64,000 nt of DNA from Flavobacterium glaciei (GTDB lineage: Bacteria; Bacteroidota; Bacteroidia; Flavobacteriales; Flavobacteriaceae), in NCBI RefSeq assembly GCF_003350545.1, contig NZ_QQBA01000002.1, positions 248,001-312,000 of the forward strand, read 5' to 3'. A program made the translations under genes and the position numbers. Of the stretch, positions 25,194-36,305 are shown piece by piece; position 1 is the stretch's first letter; each line of letters opens with the position of its first letter. Under the pieces are notes generated by a model. The model saw only the letters and a list, made by a program, of their open reading frames with translations. It searched no databases and was not told the DNA's origin.

Positions 25194-27068
25194 ATGGATA
25201 CCAATTTTTTACTTCAAGCAATTATTTACTTGTCAGCAGCAGTAATCTGTGTTCCTATTGCTAAAAAATTAGGCTTGAGTTCTATTTTAGGCTATTTATT
25301 AGCCGGAATAATCATTGGTCCATTTGTTCTTGGCTTTATTGGTCAAGAAGGTCAAGATATTATGCATTTTGCAGAATTTGGTGTGGTCATGATGCTTTTT
25401 TTAATTGGTCTTGAGTTAGAGCCAAGTAAATTCTGGAAAATGCGAAAATTCATTCTTGGAATGGGTTCCATGCAATTAATTGGAACCACTATAATTCTTT
25501 TTCTAGGATGCCTTTTGTTTATGGACTGGAAATGGGAAACAACATTAGCGATTTCTTTGGCACTCGCTTTATCTTCCACAGCCATTGTATTACAAACCTT
25601 AAAAGAAAAAGGATTGTCAAATACTTCTGTAGGACGTTCCTCATTTGCAATATTACTTTTTCAAGATATCGCCGTAATTCCAATATTAGCCTTTTTACCA
25701 CTTTTGTCAACGGTAAATCTTGAGGCTGCAAATGATGCGCCACAGTCCTTAATTACTGGTTATGCGAGCTGGTTGCAAACAGTAATTGTAATTGGAATTA
25801 TTTCAACAATCTATTTTGCAGGCCGTTTTTTGTTTGTTCCTTTATTGCATATAATCGCAAGAACAAGGTTACAAGAATTGTTCACCGCCTCAGCATTATT
25901 ACTTGTGGTGGGTGTTTCATACATGATGCAATTAATAGGGTTAAGTCCCGCATTAGGTGCATTTATGGCAGGTGTAGTGTTAGCCAACTCTGAATTTCGT
26001 CATGAATTAGAAGGTGATATTGCACCATTTAAAGGATTGCTTTTAGGATTGTTTTTCCTGGGCGTAGGAGCTTCAATAAACTTCCAATTAATCGTTGACA
26101 ATCCAATGTTTATTTTTGTTTTTGGAGCGATTCTAACTTTAGTAAAATTTATAGTTCTGTTTTTTACCAGTCGATATTATAAAAAGAAATTAGATCAAAA
26201 TCTACTGTTAGCATTTGGTTTAAGTCAGGCAGGAGAATTTGGTTTTGTAATCATGAGTTTTTGCATGCAATTGAATATTATACCCAGTATTTTAGCCAAT
26301 CAAATAATGGCAGTTATAGCCATGAGTATGGTTGCAACTCCTTTTTTATTGTTAATAAATGAGAGAATAATTTATCCAAACACCAGAAGTCAGGAAAAAG
26401 AAATAAAAAAAGACAATGATTATATCGATGAAGACAATCCCGTTATTATTGCTGGATTTGGTCATTTTGGCAGTACAATTGGACGTTTATTAAAAGCGAA
26501 TAAAGTAAAATCAACTATTTTGGATAATGATTCCGATCGTATTGATGTTTTAAGGAAGCTGGGATTTAAAGTCTATTATGGTGATGCCACCCGATTAGAA
26601 TTATTGAAGGCTGCTGGTTGCGAAAATGCAAAATTGTTTATTGCTGCGATAGATAATCCAACTGTGAATTTAAAAGTTATAGAAACTTTAAAAAAGCATT
26701 TTCCACATTTAAAAATCTTAACCCGAGCTAGAAATCGAATTGATGCCTATGAATTAATTGATCATAAAGTTGAAAATATCTATAGAGAAACTTTGTATAG
26801 TGCAGTAAATATGGGGGTAGATGCATTAGTAGAATTAGGTCATCGCAAATATACAGCAACCAGACAAGGACAACAATTTATAAAGTACGATGAAATTACT
26901 ACCCGAAAACTAGCCGAAAAACGGCACGATAAAATGGCTTACATGATAACTATAAAAGAAGAAATTGAATTACAGGAACAATTATTAAAGAGTGATATTT
27001 ATTCTCAAATTGCTGCAACCAATCATAGTTGGGATAGCGAGCATTTGAAAGACAATCTAGCTGACTAG
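25194..27068 (+). CDS. Kef-type (CPA2) potassium/proton antiporter with RCK domain
   Basis: A 624-residue inner-membrane protein. About 12 hydrophobic segments span residues 1-380; marks are SILGYLLAGIIIGP, LFLIGLEL, FQDIAVIPI and ALGAFMAGVVLANSEFRHE. The cytoplasmic RCK/TrkA-N domain follows at about 410-530 with IIAGFGHFGSTIGR and YYGDATRLELLKAAG. The pair with the upstream oxidoreductase matches glutathione-gated KefGB/KefFC systems that acidify the cytoplasm during electrophile stress. I use ATG at 25194; a start at 25164 would overlap the upstream gene. Confidence 0.88.
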   Translation: MDTNFLLQAIIYLSAAVICVPIAKKLGLSSILGYLLAGIIIGPFVLGFIGQEGQDIMHFAEFGVVMMLFLIGLELEPSKFWKMRKFILGMGSMQLIGTTIILFLGCLLFMDWKWETTLAISLALALSSTAIVLQTLKEKGLSNTSVGRSSFAILLFQDIAVIPILAFLPLLSTVNLEAANDAPQSLITGYASWLQTVIVIGIISTIYFAGRFLFVPLLHIIARTRLQELFTASALLLVVGVSYMMQLIGLSPALGAFMAGVVLANSEFRHELEGDIAPFKGLLLGLFFLGVGASINFQLIVDNPMFIFVFGAILTLVKFIVLFFTSRYYKKKLDQNLLLAFGLSQAGEFGFVIMSFCMQLNIIPSILANQIMAVIAMSMVATPFLLLINERIIYPNTRSQEKEIKKDNDYIDEDNPVIIAGFGHFGSTIGRLLKANKVKSTILDNDSDRIDVLRKLGFKVYYGDATRLELLKAAGCENAKLFIAAIDNPTVNLKVIETLKKHFPHLKILTRARNRIDAYELIDHKVENIYRETLYSAVNMGVDALVELGHRKYTATRQGQQFIKYDEITTRKLAEKRHDKMAYMITIKEEIELQEQLLKSDIYSQIAATNHSWDSEHLKDNLAD

Positions 27069-27504
27069 TCTGATTCACCTGAATAAGTAAAATACAGTAC
27101 AATTCATTTGAGTGTAGCTTCTTAAAATATCAATTAAATCATATTTTTTTTTAATTTCATAAAAGCTTCTAATAAAAATATCGCTTATACGGTTTTGGAA
27201 TGTAATTCTAAGGAGCCCTTAAGTTTTTAATCCATAACTTCGTATATCCTAAGATAAAGCCCTATAAAAAAAGTATTGTTGGTATATTTGAATATCAGTA
27301 ATTTGAAAATTTGGTTATTTTTCTTAAAATAGAATATGATTAGTATTCAAAAAAAACAAGTTTCACTAAAGTAGGATAGTAGCACTTGTTGTCAATTTAT
27401 GGTAACCAATAAAATTTAATAAGATTAAACAAACTATCATTAACAGAAAGAAAAGGTAAATCCTAAAACCTAAAAAGCAGGAATAAATTAAAATCCAATT
27501 AAAA
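27069..27504. other. AT-rich intergenic DNA, no firm feature
   Basis: A TATATTTG at 27283-27290 could be a -7 box but lacks a partner and lies about 215 bases from the next gene. Nothing else was seen. Confidence 0.3.
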
Positions 27505-27900
27505 ATGAAAACGATAAAAAAAGCATTCGTAGGAACAATAGCTTTATTTCTAACCTCTTGTGCATCAACTGCTAAGTTCCCTGTGTCAAGTGTAACTCCA
27601 GCAGCAGAAATAGTGGCTAAAATGAAAAAAGACAAGAACGACAACGCTGTAATTGTTGTTACTGCTAAGAATTTGGCCAGCGCTGACAGACTAAATCCAC
27701 CAAAGAATAATTATGTGGTTTGGATTGTAACCGAGGATAACGGTACCAAAAACATTGGTCAGCTAATGAATAAAAACGCTAACAAATCCGTTCTAACAAC
27801 AAGTACTCCTTTTAAAGTTAAAGAAATATACATAACAGCTGAAGAGCAAGGTAATATTTCGTATCCTTCCGGTATTGAGATTTCTAGAACTTCTTTTTAA
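27505..27900 (+). CDS. Small lipoprotein, unknown
   Basis: A 131-residue lipoprotein with lipobox LTSCA (Cys19). The mature part is one compact beta-rich domain: VSSVTPAAEIVAKMKKDKND, AVIVVTAKNLASADRL, NYVVWIVTEDNGTKNIGQL and KEIYITAEEQGNI. Proteins of this shape are common in Bacteroidetes and may have a role at the envelope surface; I do not know a defined function. It is a single gene with a long leader. Confidence 0.7.
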   Translation: MKTIKKAFVGTIALFLTSCASTAKFPVSSVTPAAEIVAKMKKDKNDNAVIVVTAKNLASADRLNPPKNNYVVWIVTEDNGTKNIGQLMNKNANKSVLTTSTPFKVKEIYITAEEQGNISYPSGIEISRTSF

Positions 27901-28000
27901 AACAAATTACAATAACCAATTTATAATTTATAAATAATCAAAGATAAACACTAGGTATTAAAAATTTGAATTCTAGATAAGATAAACAGGTTATTAAAAA

Positions 28001-28034
28001 AAGGCTGTCCAAAAATTGAATTTTAGACAGCCTT
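28001..28034 (-). terminator. Terminator of guaB
   Basis: AAGGCTGTCCAAAA pairs with TTTTAGACAGCCTT (one G-U). Read on the minus strand it is followed by seven T. Confidence 0.75.
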
Positions 28035-28054
28035 ACTTATTTTAAAAACACAAA

Positions 28055-29527
28055 TTATCTAGAATAATTTGGGGCTTCTTTTGTGATAGTAACATTGTGA
28101 GGATGACTTTCGTTGATTCCGCTCGCGGTAATACGAACAAAACGACCTGTTTCTTGCAAAGTAGGGATATCTTTAGAACCACAATACCCCATTCCTGCAC
28201 GAAGACCACCTATGAATTGTTGCATACTTTCGTTCAATTCTCCTTTGTAAGGAACACGACCTACAATTCCTTCCGGAACCAGTTTTTTTACATCATCTTC
28301 AACATCTTGAAAATATCGGTCTTTTGAACCTTCTTGCATAGCTTCAACAGATCCCATCCCTCGATATGACTTGAATTTTCTTCCTTCGAAAATGATAGTT
28401 TCACCTGGAGATTCCATAGTACCGGCTAATAATGACCCTAACATTACACAATCAGCACCTGCAGCAATTGCTTTAGGAATATCTCCTGTGTAACGAATTC
28501 CACCATCTGCAATTACTGGAACTCCCGTTCCTTTGATTGCCGCAGCGACTTCAAGAACAGCAGAAAACTGAGGAAAACCAACACCTGCAACAATACGAGT
28601 CGTACAAATAGAACCTGGGCCTATCCCTACTTTTACTCCATCAGCACCATTTTCAACAAGATATTTTGCAGCTTCAGCGGTAGCAATATTTCCTACAATT
28701 ACATCTAAGTCAGGGAATTTAGCTTTCACTAATTTTAGAACATCAACCACTCCTTTTGTATGTCCGTGAGCGGTATCGATTATAACTGCGTCTACTCCAG
28801 CATTGACTAAAGCAGTTGCTCTATCAACAGCATCAGCAGTTACACCTAATGCAGCAGCTACACGTAAACGGCCGTATTTATCTTTGTTTGCATTGGGTTT
28901 TTGTGTCAATTTAGTTATGTCTCTAAATGTAATCAAACCCACTAATTTATAATCTGCATTTACAACCGGTAATTTTTCGATTTTATAACCTTGCAAAACT
29001 ACTTCTGCTTGTTCAAGTGAAGTACCTTCAGCTACAGTAACTAAATTTTCACTAGTCATAACTTCAACAATAGGTCTAGAACTATTTTTTTCGAAACGTA
29101 AATCTCTATTAGTAACAATTCCTTTCAGGATTTTATTTTCATCTACAATAGGAATACCACCAATACCAAATTCCTTCATCGCACTTTTAGCATCTGCAAC
29201 TGTAGAAGTCAATGGTAAAGTAACTGGATCGATAATCATTCCAGACTCAGCACGTTTTACTTTTCTAACTTTCGCAGCTTGTTGCTCGATAGTCATATTT
29301 TTATGCAAAACACCTATTCCACCTTCTTGCGCCATAGCAATTGCCATCGCACTTTCGGTAACGGTATCCATAGCTGCGGATACAATAGGAACATTTAGTG
29401 TTATATTTCTTGAAAATTTAGATTGAATACTCACTTCGCGAGGAAGCACATTTGAGTAGTTAGGAACTAATAGAACATCATCGTAAGTTAATCCTTCACC
29501 GATAATCTTAGAGTTGTGTGCGATCAT
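28055..29527 (-). CDS. guaB: IMP dehydrogenase
   Basis: A 490-residue enzyme that oxidises IMP to XMP, the first committed step to GTP. The barrel begins [16 protein letters not shown]. Two CBS domains, which usually bind adenine nucleotides as regulators, occupy about 95-205 ([17 protein letters not shown]... and [14 protein letters not shown]). The catalytic cysteine lies in [15 protein letters not shown]. The flap [17 protein letters not shown] and a normal C-terminus are present. A -7 box, TATATTTG on the minus strand, lies at 29557-29564. Confidence 0.96.
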   Translation of the reverse strand: MIAHNSKIIGEGLTYDDVLLVPNYSNVLPREVSIQSKFSRNITLNVPIVSAAMDTVTESAMAIAMAQEGGIGVLHKNMTIEQQAAKVRKVKRAESGMIIDPVTLPLTSTVADAKSAMKEFGIGGIPIVDENKILKGIVTNRDLRFEKNSSRPIVEVMTSENLVTVAEGTSLEQAEVVLQGYKIEKLPVVNADYKLVGLITFRDITKLTQKPNANKDKYGRLRVAAALGVTADAVDRATALVNAGVDAVIIDTAHGHTKGVVDVLKLVKAKFPDLDVIVGNIATAEAAKYLVENGADGVKVGIGPGSICTTRIVAGVGFPQFSAVLEVAAAIKGTGVPVIADGGIRYTGDIPKAIAAGADCVMLGSLLAGTMESPGETIIFEGRKFKSYRGMGSVEAMQEGSKDRYFQDVEDDVKKLVPEGIVGRVPYKGELNESMQQFIGGLRAGMGYCGSKDIPTLQETGRFVRITASGINESHPHNVTITKEAPNYSR

Positions 29528-29556
29528 TGCAATTGTAGTTGGAGTTTAATTGCGTG

Positions 29557-29564
29557 CAAATATA
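29557..29564 (-). promoter_or_regulatory. -7 box for guaB
   Basis: It reads TATATTTG on the minus strand, 30 bases before the ATG. Confidence 0.4.
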
Positions 29565-29691
29565 GATAATTCTAAGCAAAAAATCGCTATCATTTCCCAA
29601 TAAATAATTAAATTGCAGTTCAAAGTCAATTCTTTGGTTATAAATTACCCCTTGCTTTCCAACTCGGAAAATCCATTTAATTTATTTTGCT

Positions 29692-32208
29692 ATGATAGAA
29701 ACTCAACAAGAATTAAAAGGACTTTCAAATGAGGCCGTTTTACTTTCGAGAACGAAAAATGGTTCAAACGCTATAGTGAATCAGAAAAAAAATCAGTTCT
29801 TGAAATCACTTTTCGAAATGGTATTGGAACCTATGTTCCTATTATTACTAACTGCAACGAGCATTTATTTTATTACTGGTGATTATGGAAACGGAATTTT
29901 CATGATTGTCGCTATCGTATTGGTTTCCGCAATATCACTATATCAGGAATCCAAAAGCAGAACAGCTATTGAAGCGTTAAAAAAATTATCCCAACCTAAA
30001 AGCAAAGTCATTCGCAATGGAGAAATCACTGAAATTCTAAGCGAAGAAATTGTTGTTGGCGACCTCATCCAAACGGAAGAAGGAACCTTTATTCCTGCCG
30101 ATGGCATTATTCTTAAATCCAATGATTTTGCAGTTAATGAATCTATTCTTACCGGAGAATCAATGGCAGTTTTTAAAAATGAAACTGCCGAAAACAACAC
30201 CGTTTTTCTTGGAACTATTGTAACTAGTGGTTTAGCAATTTGTGAAGTAACTGCTATAGGCAACAAAACCCAACTGGGAAAAATAGGCAAAAGTCTGGAG
30301 GCGATTGTAGAAGAAAAAACGCCGTTACAAATCCAAATGGGAAATTTCGTCAAAAAAATGTCTTTTGTTGGTTTAGTAATTTTTGGTTTTGTTTGGGTTA
30401 TCAATTATTACAATTCCAATAATGTTTTAGACAGCCTGCTAAAAGCACTTACTTTAGCCATGAGCATTATTCCTGAGGAAATTCCAGTGGCTTTCACCAC
30501 CTTTATGGCACTGGGTTCTTGGCGCTTAATGAAAATGGGAATCATCGTAAAACAGACAAAAACGGTAGAAACCTTAGGGAGCGCAAACGTAATTTGCACA
30601 GACAAAACGGGAACAATCACCGAGAACAAAATGAGTTTAGCACAATGGTACACATTATCTGATGATACTATTAAAGGAAGCAATACTGATGAAACTAATA
30701 CTAATAATGACATTGAATTACTGAGTCTCGCCATGTGGGCCAGCGAACCCATTCCGTTTGACGCAATGGAAATTGCATTGCATGAAGCGTATTCAAAGTT
30801 GAAAATAAAAGATGAACGCCCTAATTTTAAATTGGTTCATGAATATCCATTGGATGGAAAACCACCGATGATGACGCATATTTTCGAAAATAATAATGGA
30901 ACGAAATATATTGCTGCCAAAGGAGCTCCCGAAGCATTAATAGCGACTTCAAACGTATCCGAAAACGAAAAACAACAAATTTTATCTGCAATGACTAGAA
31001 TGGCTTTGCAAGGATATCGGGTATTGGGTGTTGGTTTAGCCGAATTTTCAGGTACTAATTATCCTAAAAAGCAACAGGAATTCTCGTTTCATTTCAAAGG
31101 ATTAGTCGCTTTCTATGATCCTCCAAAAGCAAATATAAAAGCCGTATTCGAAACTTTTTATAAAGCCGGAATTCAAGTCAAAATAGTCACTGGCGATAAT
31201 GCCGAAACAACAGCTACAATTGCCAAACAAATTGGCTTTAGAAATGCGGATAAAACGCTCAATGGTGATGAGTTAATGGCCATGGATGATGCTACACTTC
31301 GAGAAAAAGTAATGGAAACATCTATTTTTACCAGAATGTTTCCCGAGGCTAAACTCAAAATTATAAAAGCACTAAAAGACAACAATCAAATTGTAGCCAT
31401 GACAGGCGATGGCGTAAATGATGGACCTGCTTTAAAATCAGCACATATAGGAATTGCAATGGGAAAAAAGGGAACCGAGATTGCCAAAGAAGCTGCAAAT
31501 CTAATTCTAATTGATGATGATTTTTCGAAAATGATTGACGCCATCGCCATGGGCAGAAAAATATATAATAATCTAAAAAAAGCCATCCAATATATCATTT
31601 CCATTCACATTCCAATTATCATGATTGTGCTTATTCCTTTGGCTCTAGGTTGGATATATCCGAATATTTTTTCTCCGGTTCATGTCATCTTTCTGGAGAT
31701 AATCATGGGACCTACGTGTTCTATAATTTATGAAAATGAACCTATGGAACGCAACTTAATGCTGTTACAACCCAGACCATTTACCAATACTTTCTTCAAA
31801 CTTAAGGAAGTTACCATCAGTATTATTCAGGGACTTGTCATTACTTTAGGACTTTTGTTAGTATATCAATATTGTGTAGGTACAGGTTGTTCGGAAAGCG
31901 CAACGAGAACGGTTGTATTTCTTACCTTGATTTCGTCTAATATTTTTCTGACGCTAACAAATCGATCTTTTTATTACTCGATATTTACTACATTAAAATA
32001 CAAAAATAATTTGGTGTTAATGATTATCAGCATAACCATTCTAATTACCGCTTCCTTATTATTTGTGCCTTTTTTTGCAGCTTTTTTTGAATTCGAAAAG
32101 GTTTCTGGATTCCAAATAGGGTTGAGTATTATTGTAGGGTTAGTTTCAGTTTTATGGATAGAAATTTACAAAGGATTTAAAAGACGAAAAGTACAATTTT
32201 CAGAATAA
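29692..32208 (+). CDS. P-type ATPase, P2 (calcium-type) cation pump
   Basis: An 838-residue membrane pump. The actuator loop LTGESMAV is at about 153-160. TM4 holds IPEEIPVAF (261-265), a P2-type ion site. Asp304 in CTDKTGTITENKMS is the phosphorylated residue, and MTGDGVNDGPALKSAH the hinge. Two membrane helices precede the actuator, two flank 220-280 and about six follow the catalytic domains. Layout and PEEIP fit calcium or manganese exporters; the ion is not proven. It is a single gene that ends 2 bases before a convergent gene. Confidence 0.85.
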   Translation: MIETQQELKGLSNEAVLLSRTKNGSNAIVNQKKNQFLKSLFEMVLEPMFLLLLTATSIYFITGDYGNGIFMIVAIVLVSAISLYQESKSRTAIEALKKLSQPKSKVIRNGEITEILSEEIVVGDLIQTEEGTFIPADGIILKSNDFAVNESILTGESMAVFKNETAENNTVFLGTIVTSGLAICEVTAIGNKTQLGKIGKSLEAIVEEKTPLQIQMGNFVKKMSFVGLVIFGFVWVINYYNSNNVLDSLLKALTLAMSIIPEEIPVAFTTFMALGSWRLMKMGIIVKQTKTVETLGSANVICTDKTGTITENKMSLAQWYTLSDDTIKGSNTDETNTNNDIELLSLAMWASEPIPFDAMEIALHEAYSKLKIKDERPNFKLVHEYPLDGKPPMMTHIFENNNGTKYIAAKGAPEALIATSNVSENEKQQILSAMTRMALQGYRVLGVGLAEFSGTNYPKKQQEFSFHFKGLVAFYDPPKANIKAVFETFYKAGIQVKIVTGDNAETTATIAKQIGFRNADKTLNGDELMAMDDATLREKVMETSIFTRMFPEAKLKIIKALKDNNQIVAMTGDGVNDGPALKSAHIGIAMGKKGTEIAKEAANLILIDDDFSKMIDAIAMGRKIYNNLKKAIQYIISIHIPIIMIVLIPLALGWIYPNIFSPVHVIFLEIIMGPTCSIIYENEPMERNLMLLQPRPFTNTFFKLKEVTISIIQGLVITLGLLLVYQYCVGTGCSESATRTVVFLTLISSNIFLTLTNRSFYYSIFTTLKYKNNLVLMIISITILITASLLFVPFFAAFFEFEKVSGFQIGLSIIVGLVSVLWIEIYKGFKRRKVQFSE

Positions 32209-32210
32209 AA

Positions 32211-33605
32211 TTATTTTTTTTTATCCTTGAAAACTACATTAAGTCCAACCTGAAAAGAAAGGCTATTTGCTTTAGTAATATCGCGATATTCCAAAAGATT
32301 ATCAGCAAGAACATAGAAATTTACCGGTCCAATCATACTAGACAATCCCAATCCTATATTTTTATAGGAATAGGAATCTATGGTGTAAGTCCCTTTCATT
32401 TGCAAAGAATTGAATATCTTTCTTCTGTAATACGTGGTAAAAGCTACTAAAGGCGTTCTAGGGGTAGACATTACAAATAATTGAGCACCTATAGCGCTTT
32501 TATAAATAGTTTCAGGATCATAATTAAGACAGTTACAATCTTCAGATACTTCTTCTTCGAATGAAAACTGAATCGAAGTATTAAATTTTGTTGGCCTTAG
32601 AGTAGTATAATCGGTGTACAAAGTATCTAAAGGGACGGCATCCTTAAATTCCTCATAGTTATCTTCTGCTGTATTTCCAAAACTAAAGTTGGGAATAACT
32701 CCCTCATATCTATAAGTACCTTTAAAAGTCAAACTTTCTACTTCTTTAGTATGTTTTATAAAACCCAGATCTATTACACTTGCCGTTAATTGAATATTTT
32801 TCTTTGGATAATAAGTAATCCCAGCATCAAATCCCAAACCTAAATTACCTCCTAAAAAGGTTCTTTTAGTGATATCTTTAATCACATTTGGATCATAATC
32901 TTGATTATCATAATTAGCAATCCCTGAAGTATTCAATTGCAAATCGGAATAAATCACTTGTTCATAAACCCCTTGTGAGGAAGGAATAGTATAAATATAT
33001 CCTGAATTATTCGTAGAATTGACATTATAAATGCTGGAATAAATTTTTCCTCGAGCTCCTAGAATTAATTTTTCATTTACCTTTTTATGAAATCCCAGAT
33101 GAAAAACCGAAAGCATTTCTGCTTTTAGATTCAAATCCCCTAAATTGAATACTTTACCCAAATAATCTCTATTTCCGTCTAATGCCAAAATTGCAATATC
33201 TTTAGGAAAATAACTCATAAAATCAAATTCCTGATACATCCCAAAAGAAATATAGGAATCTCCTTTCTCTCCCGCTATCTTAAAACCACCATTAAATAAT
33301 TCTATTTGTTCGTTTAGGGCTATTCTATCATTACGTGTTGTGGAGAATACTACATTTCGCAATTTTACATTAAAATCTACTCCATTATCAGCAAATAAAT
33401 CATACGCAGAGAATCCGCTCGAACCAACATTTGTAGAAATACCCGACAATAAAGGAACCCCAAAATACCAATTATACTTCACATCAGAGCCCGGATTTGT
33501 CAATAAAGACTGGGGCACCGAAGTGAAATTATATAAAATTTGTTTGTTTTGTGAAAAACTATCTACTGTTAGAAATAGAACAAAAATCAAAAGTGTTTTT
33601 TTCAT
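32211..33605 (-). CDS. Outer-membrane beta-barrel protein, DUF5723-like
   Basis: A 464-residue exported protein with signal peptide MKKTLLIFVLFLTVDSFSQ. Many alternating strands of about ten residues follow (KYNWYFGVPLLSGISTNVG, KIAGEKGDSYISFGMYQEF, NIQLTASVIDLGFIKH), ending in an amphipathic strand typical of a barrel. The N-terminal NPGSDVKYNWYFGVPLLSG fits DUF5723 as I remember it. It overlaps the upstream lipoprotein gene by 4 bases (translational coupling), so the two products probably act together at the outer membrane. The function is unknown. Confidence 0.7.
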   Translation of the reverse strand: MKKTLLIFVLFLTVDSFSQNKQILYNFTSVPQSLLTNPGSDVKYNWYFGVPLLSGISTNVGSSGFSAYDLFADNGVDFNVKLRNVVFSTTRNDRIALNEQIELFNGGFKIAGEKGDSYISFGMYQEFDFMSYFPKDIAILALDGNRDYLGKVFNLGDLNLKAEMLSVFHLGFHKKVNEKLILGARGKIYSSIYNVNSTNNSGYIYTIPSSQGVYEQVIYSDLQLNTSGIANYDNQDYDPNVIKDITKRTFLGGNLGLGFDAGITYYPKKNIQLTASVIDLGFIKHTKEVESLTFKGTYRYEGVIPNFSFGNTAEDNYEEFKDAVPLDTLYTDYTTLRPTKFNTSIQFSFEEEVSEDCNCLNYDPETIYKSAIGAQLFVMSTPRTPLVAFTTYYRRKIFNSLQMKGTYTIDSYSYKNIGLGLSSMIGPVNFYVLADNLLEYRDITKANSLSFQVGLNVVFKDKKK

Positions 33606-34153
33606 TCTACTACAAAATAAGCGGTTACTCCTGAACGTAATTTTAGACTACCTACACTGCTTTCGCTTAATGGAGGTCCAGGAAACATAATAAGTGTAAA
33701 GTTTATTTTAGTTGTTCTTTTTAATAAATTTAATGCCGCATTTTGAAATATTTCAGTTTTACGGACTACATTCTCTGTTCCAGAGTATGCAGGTATGAAA
33801 AAATTTGAAAAATGTACTGGCTGATTATTTCTATCTAAAAATATTAAGTCAACTCTGTAACTTCTATTTATAGTATTATTAACTTCAAAAAAAAGGTCAA
33901 CTTTATTCAACTTATCTGTAAAAAAATTTTCACTGAATACATCAACAGTTGGCGCATCAAAAAATACGTTTTGTTCTACTCCTCCATTAACAAACTCATT
34001 GGCCTGAGCATCAAAATACGCGAAATTTGAGATAATTACAGGTTCTAATCTTAAATCATTAACTTGGTTGTAATCTAAATCACTTGCGCATGAAGACAAA
34101 AATAAATTTAGAATTACTATCGTGAAGATGCTATGTATGGCCCTTATTTTCAT
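33602..34153 (-). CDS. Lipoprotein coupled to the DUF5723-like barrel
   Basis: A 183-residue lipoprotein with lipobox LSSCA (Cys22). The mature part is beta-rich (DLRLEPVIISNFAYFDA, KVDLFFEVNNTINRSYRV, INFTLIMFPG) and may be an Ig-like or jelly-roll domain. No known motif is seen. The gene overlaps the barrel gene by 4 bases and lies 107 bases downstream of the HMG-CoA lyase gene on the same strand. Confidence 0.7.
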   Translation of the reverse strand: MKIRAIHSIFTIVILNLFLSSCASDLDYNQVNDLRLEPVIISNFAYFDAQANEFVNGGVEQNVFFDAPTVDVFSENFFTDKLNKVDLFFEVNNTINRSYRVDLIFLDRNNQPVHFSNFFIPAYSGTENVVRKTEIFQNAALNLLKRTTKINFTLIMFPGPPLSESSVGSLKLRSGVTAYFVVE

Positions 34154-34260
34154 CTTTTAGCGTATTAAAAGTTAATGGGAAAACTAAATAACTAACGTAT
34201 CATTTTCAAACTTATTATTTTAAGATACAAAGTTCAACTACTAGTATCATTTTTTTAATT

Positions 34261-35124
34261 TTAATGAAACTCGCCAAACAACTTAGAAGCCTCATTGTAA
34301 GCGCTTTCAAAACTAGTAGGACTCATGTCAGTTATCTCTTTTTGAGCTGTAAAATAAGACAATAATTTCTCCGTAGGCATATTACCCGTTAAATCGTCTG
34401 TTGCCATAGGACATCCTCCAAAACCTTGAATGGCGCCATCAAAACGACGACAACCAGCTTTATAAGCCGCATCAATTTTCTCAAACCATTTATCTGGTGT
34501 GGTATGTAGATGCGCTCCAAATTCTATTTTAGGATATTTTGGAATTAAATTCGAAAACAAATACGAAATCACATCTGGTGTTGAACTTCCTACCGTATCC
34601 GATAGCGAGAGAATTTTGACTCCCATCAATGCTAACTTTTCAGTCCACTCGCCTACAATTTCTACACTCCAAGGGTCGCCATAAGGATTACCAAATCCCA
34701 TAGAAAGGTAGGCTACCACTTCTTTGTTTCTTTTATCAGCAATTTCTAAAATTTCCTGTAAAGTGATTAATGATTCGGCTATGGTTTTATGGGTATTTCG
34801 CATTTGGAAATTCTCAGAAATAGAAAATGGAAAACCCAAATATTGTATTTCTGGATGAACTGCAGCGAGAGTTGCACCTTGTGTATTGGCAATAATAGCT
34901 AAGAGTTTACTTTTGGTTTGAGACAAATCTAATCGTGCTAAAACTTCGGCAGTATCCTGCATTTGCGGGATTGCTTTTGGAGAAACAAAACTTCCAAAAT
35001 CAATACTATCAAAACCTACACGTAATAATGATTGAATGTAGGATACTTTTCTTTCCGTAGGAATAAATGGTTTAATGCCTTGCATGGCATCACGTGGACA
35101 TTCTATAATTTTTATTGGCTCCAT
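34261..35124 (-). CDS. mvaB: Hydroxymethylglutaryl-CoA lyase
   Basis: A 287-residue TIM-barrel enzyme that cleaves HMG-CoA to acetoacetate and acetyl-CoA at the end of leucine breakdown. The entry motif is ECPRDAMQG in place of the usual PRDGLQ. The barrel carries GFDSIDFGSFVSPKAIPQM, SMGFGNPYGDPW, LSLSDTVGSSTP, FGAHLHTTP and the catalytic loop GFGGCPMA with its conserved cysteine. Length fits. A -7 box, TATCTTTG on the minus strand, lies at 35132-35139, only 7 bases upstream of the ATG, so the message may be nearly leaderless. Confidence 0.83.
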   Translation of the reverse strand: MEPIKIIECPRDAMQGIKPFIPTERKVSYIQSLLRVGFDSIDFGSFVSPKAIPQMQDTAEVLARLDLSQTKSKLLAIIANTQGATLAAVHPEIQYLGFPFSISENFQMRNTHKTIAESLITLQEILEIADKRNKEVVAYLSMGFGNPYGDPWSVEIVGEWTEKLALMGVKILSLSDTVGSSTPDVISYLFSNLIPKYPKIEFGAHLHTTPDKWFEKIDAAYKAGCRRFDGAIQGFGGCPMATDDLTGNMPTEKLLSYFTAQKEITDMSPTSFESAYNEASKLFGEFH

Positions 35125-35131
35125 AGAAAGC

Positions 35132-35139
35132 CAAAGATA
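35132..35139 (-). promoter_or_regulatory. -7 box for mvaB
   Basis: It reads TATCTTTG on the minus strand and is unusually close to the start codon. Confidence 0.4.
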
Positions 35140-35282
35140 ATAAAGTAATTGTTTTTACGAAATCGTTTTTTCTGTTTAACACAAAATTTAAAAATTCCAA
35201 AAAACAGTAATAATCAATCACACTTTTATTAAATGACTTTTACAAAAAAGGGTATTATTTTTGGCTTTTGCTCCAGTTAAGA

Positions 35283-36305
35283 TTATGACATCCTTTTTAG
35301 CAAAGCTTTATTGATTGCGGTAACAAGTGCCGGTCCTTCATAGATAAAACCGGTGTATAATTGCACTAAACTTGCTCCGGCATCTAATTTCTCAATTGCG
35401 TCCTCTGCCGTATGAATTCCTCCTACTCCAATAATAGGGAAGGCTTTATTACTTTTTTCAGATAAAAATCGGATGACTTCAGTAGAACGTTTTGTTAATG
35501 GTTTTCCTGAAAGTCCGCCCATTTCGGCTTTGTTTTCGGATTGTAAATCTTGTCGAGAAATTGTGGTATTAGTGGCAATAACTCCCGCAATTTTGGTTTC
35601 TTTTACTATATCAATAATGTCAAGCAACTGCTCATCAGTCAAGTCTGGCGCAATTTTTAGCAATATTGGCTTTTGTTTTGGCTTAGCCAAATTCTTATTC
35701 TGAAGCGTTTGCAACAATTGTGTCAATGGTTCTTTATCTTGTAAGGCACGAAGGTTTGGAGTATTTGGAGAACTTACATTTACCACAAAATAATCAACAT
35801 AATCAAATAAAGCATCAAAACAAATTTCGTAATCAGAAGTTGCTTCTTCGTTTGGAGTCAGTTTATTTTTTCCAATATTTCCCCCTATCAGGACATCTTT
35901 ATTTTCTTTTAGTCGTTCCACAGCTTTCAGAACTCCACCATTATTAAATCCCATTCGGTTGATAATAGCGCTATCTTCTTTCAAACGAAACAATCGTTTT
36001 TTAGGATTACCTTCCTGACCTTTTGGCGTAAGCGTTCCTATTTCGATAAAACCAAAACCAAAATTAGATAGCTCTTTATACAACATAGCGTCTTTATCAA
36101 ACCCCGCTGCAAGTCCCACTGGATTTCTAAATTTTAATCCAAAAACCTCAGTTTCTAATCTGGAATCATTGACTTCGTAAAGCGATCTAAAAAGATTAGT
36201 AAAACCCGGTATTTTCGAAAAAAAGCGAATTAATGAAAATGTAAAATAATGAACTTTTTCAGGATCAAACAAAAATAGGAAAGGACGAATGAATACTTTA
36301 TACAT
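35283..36305 (-). CDS. pyrD: Dihydroorotate dehydrogenase (quinone), class 2
   Basis: A 340-residue FMN enzyme of pyrimidine synthesis that passes electrons to quinone. The first 40 residues include the amphipathic helices of class 2 enzymes that contact the membrane ([19 protein letters not shown]). The barrel has [40 protein letters not shown] and [11 protein letters not shown], with the catalytic serine. [12 protein letters not shown] binds FMN phosphate. Length fits. A -7 box lies at 36325-36332. Confidence 0.94.
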   Translation of the reverse strand: MYKVFIRPFLFLFDPEKVHYFTFSLIRFFSKIPGFTNLFRSLYEVNDSRLETEVFGLKFRNPVGLAAGFDKDAMLYKELSNFGFGFIEIGTLTPKGQEGNPKKRLFRLKEDSAIINRMGFNNGGVLKAVERLKENKDVLIGGNIGKNKLTPNEEATSDYEICFDALFDYVDYFVVNVSSPNTPNLRALQDKEPLTQLLQTLQNKNLAKPKQKPILLKIAPDLTDEQLLDIIDIVKETKIAGVIATNTTISRQDLQSENKAEMGGLSGKPLTKRSTEVIRFLSEKSNKAFPIIGVGGIHTAEDAIEKLDAGASLVQLYTGFIYEGPALVTAINKALLKRMS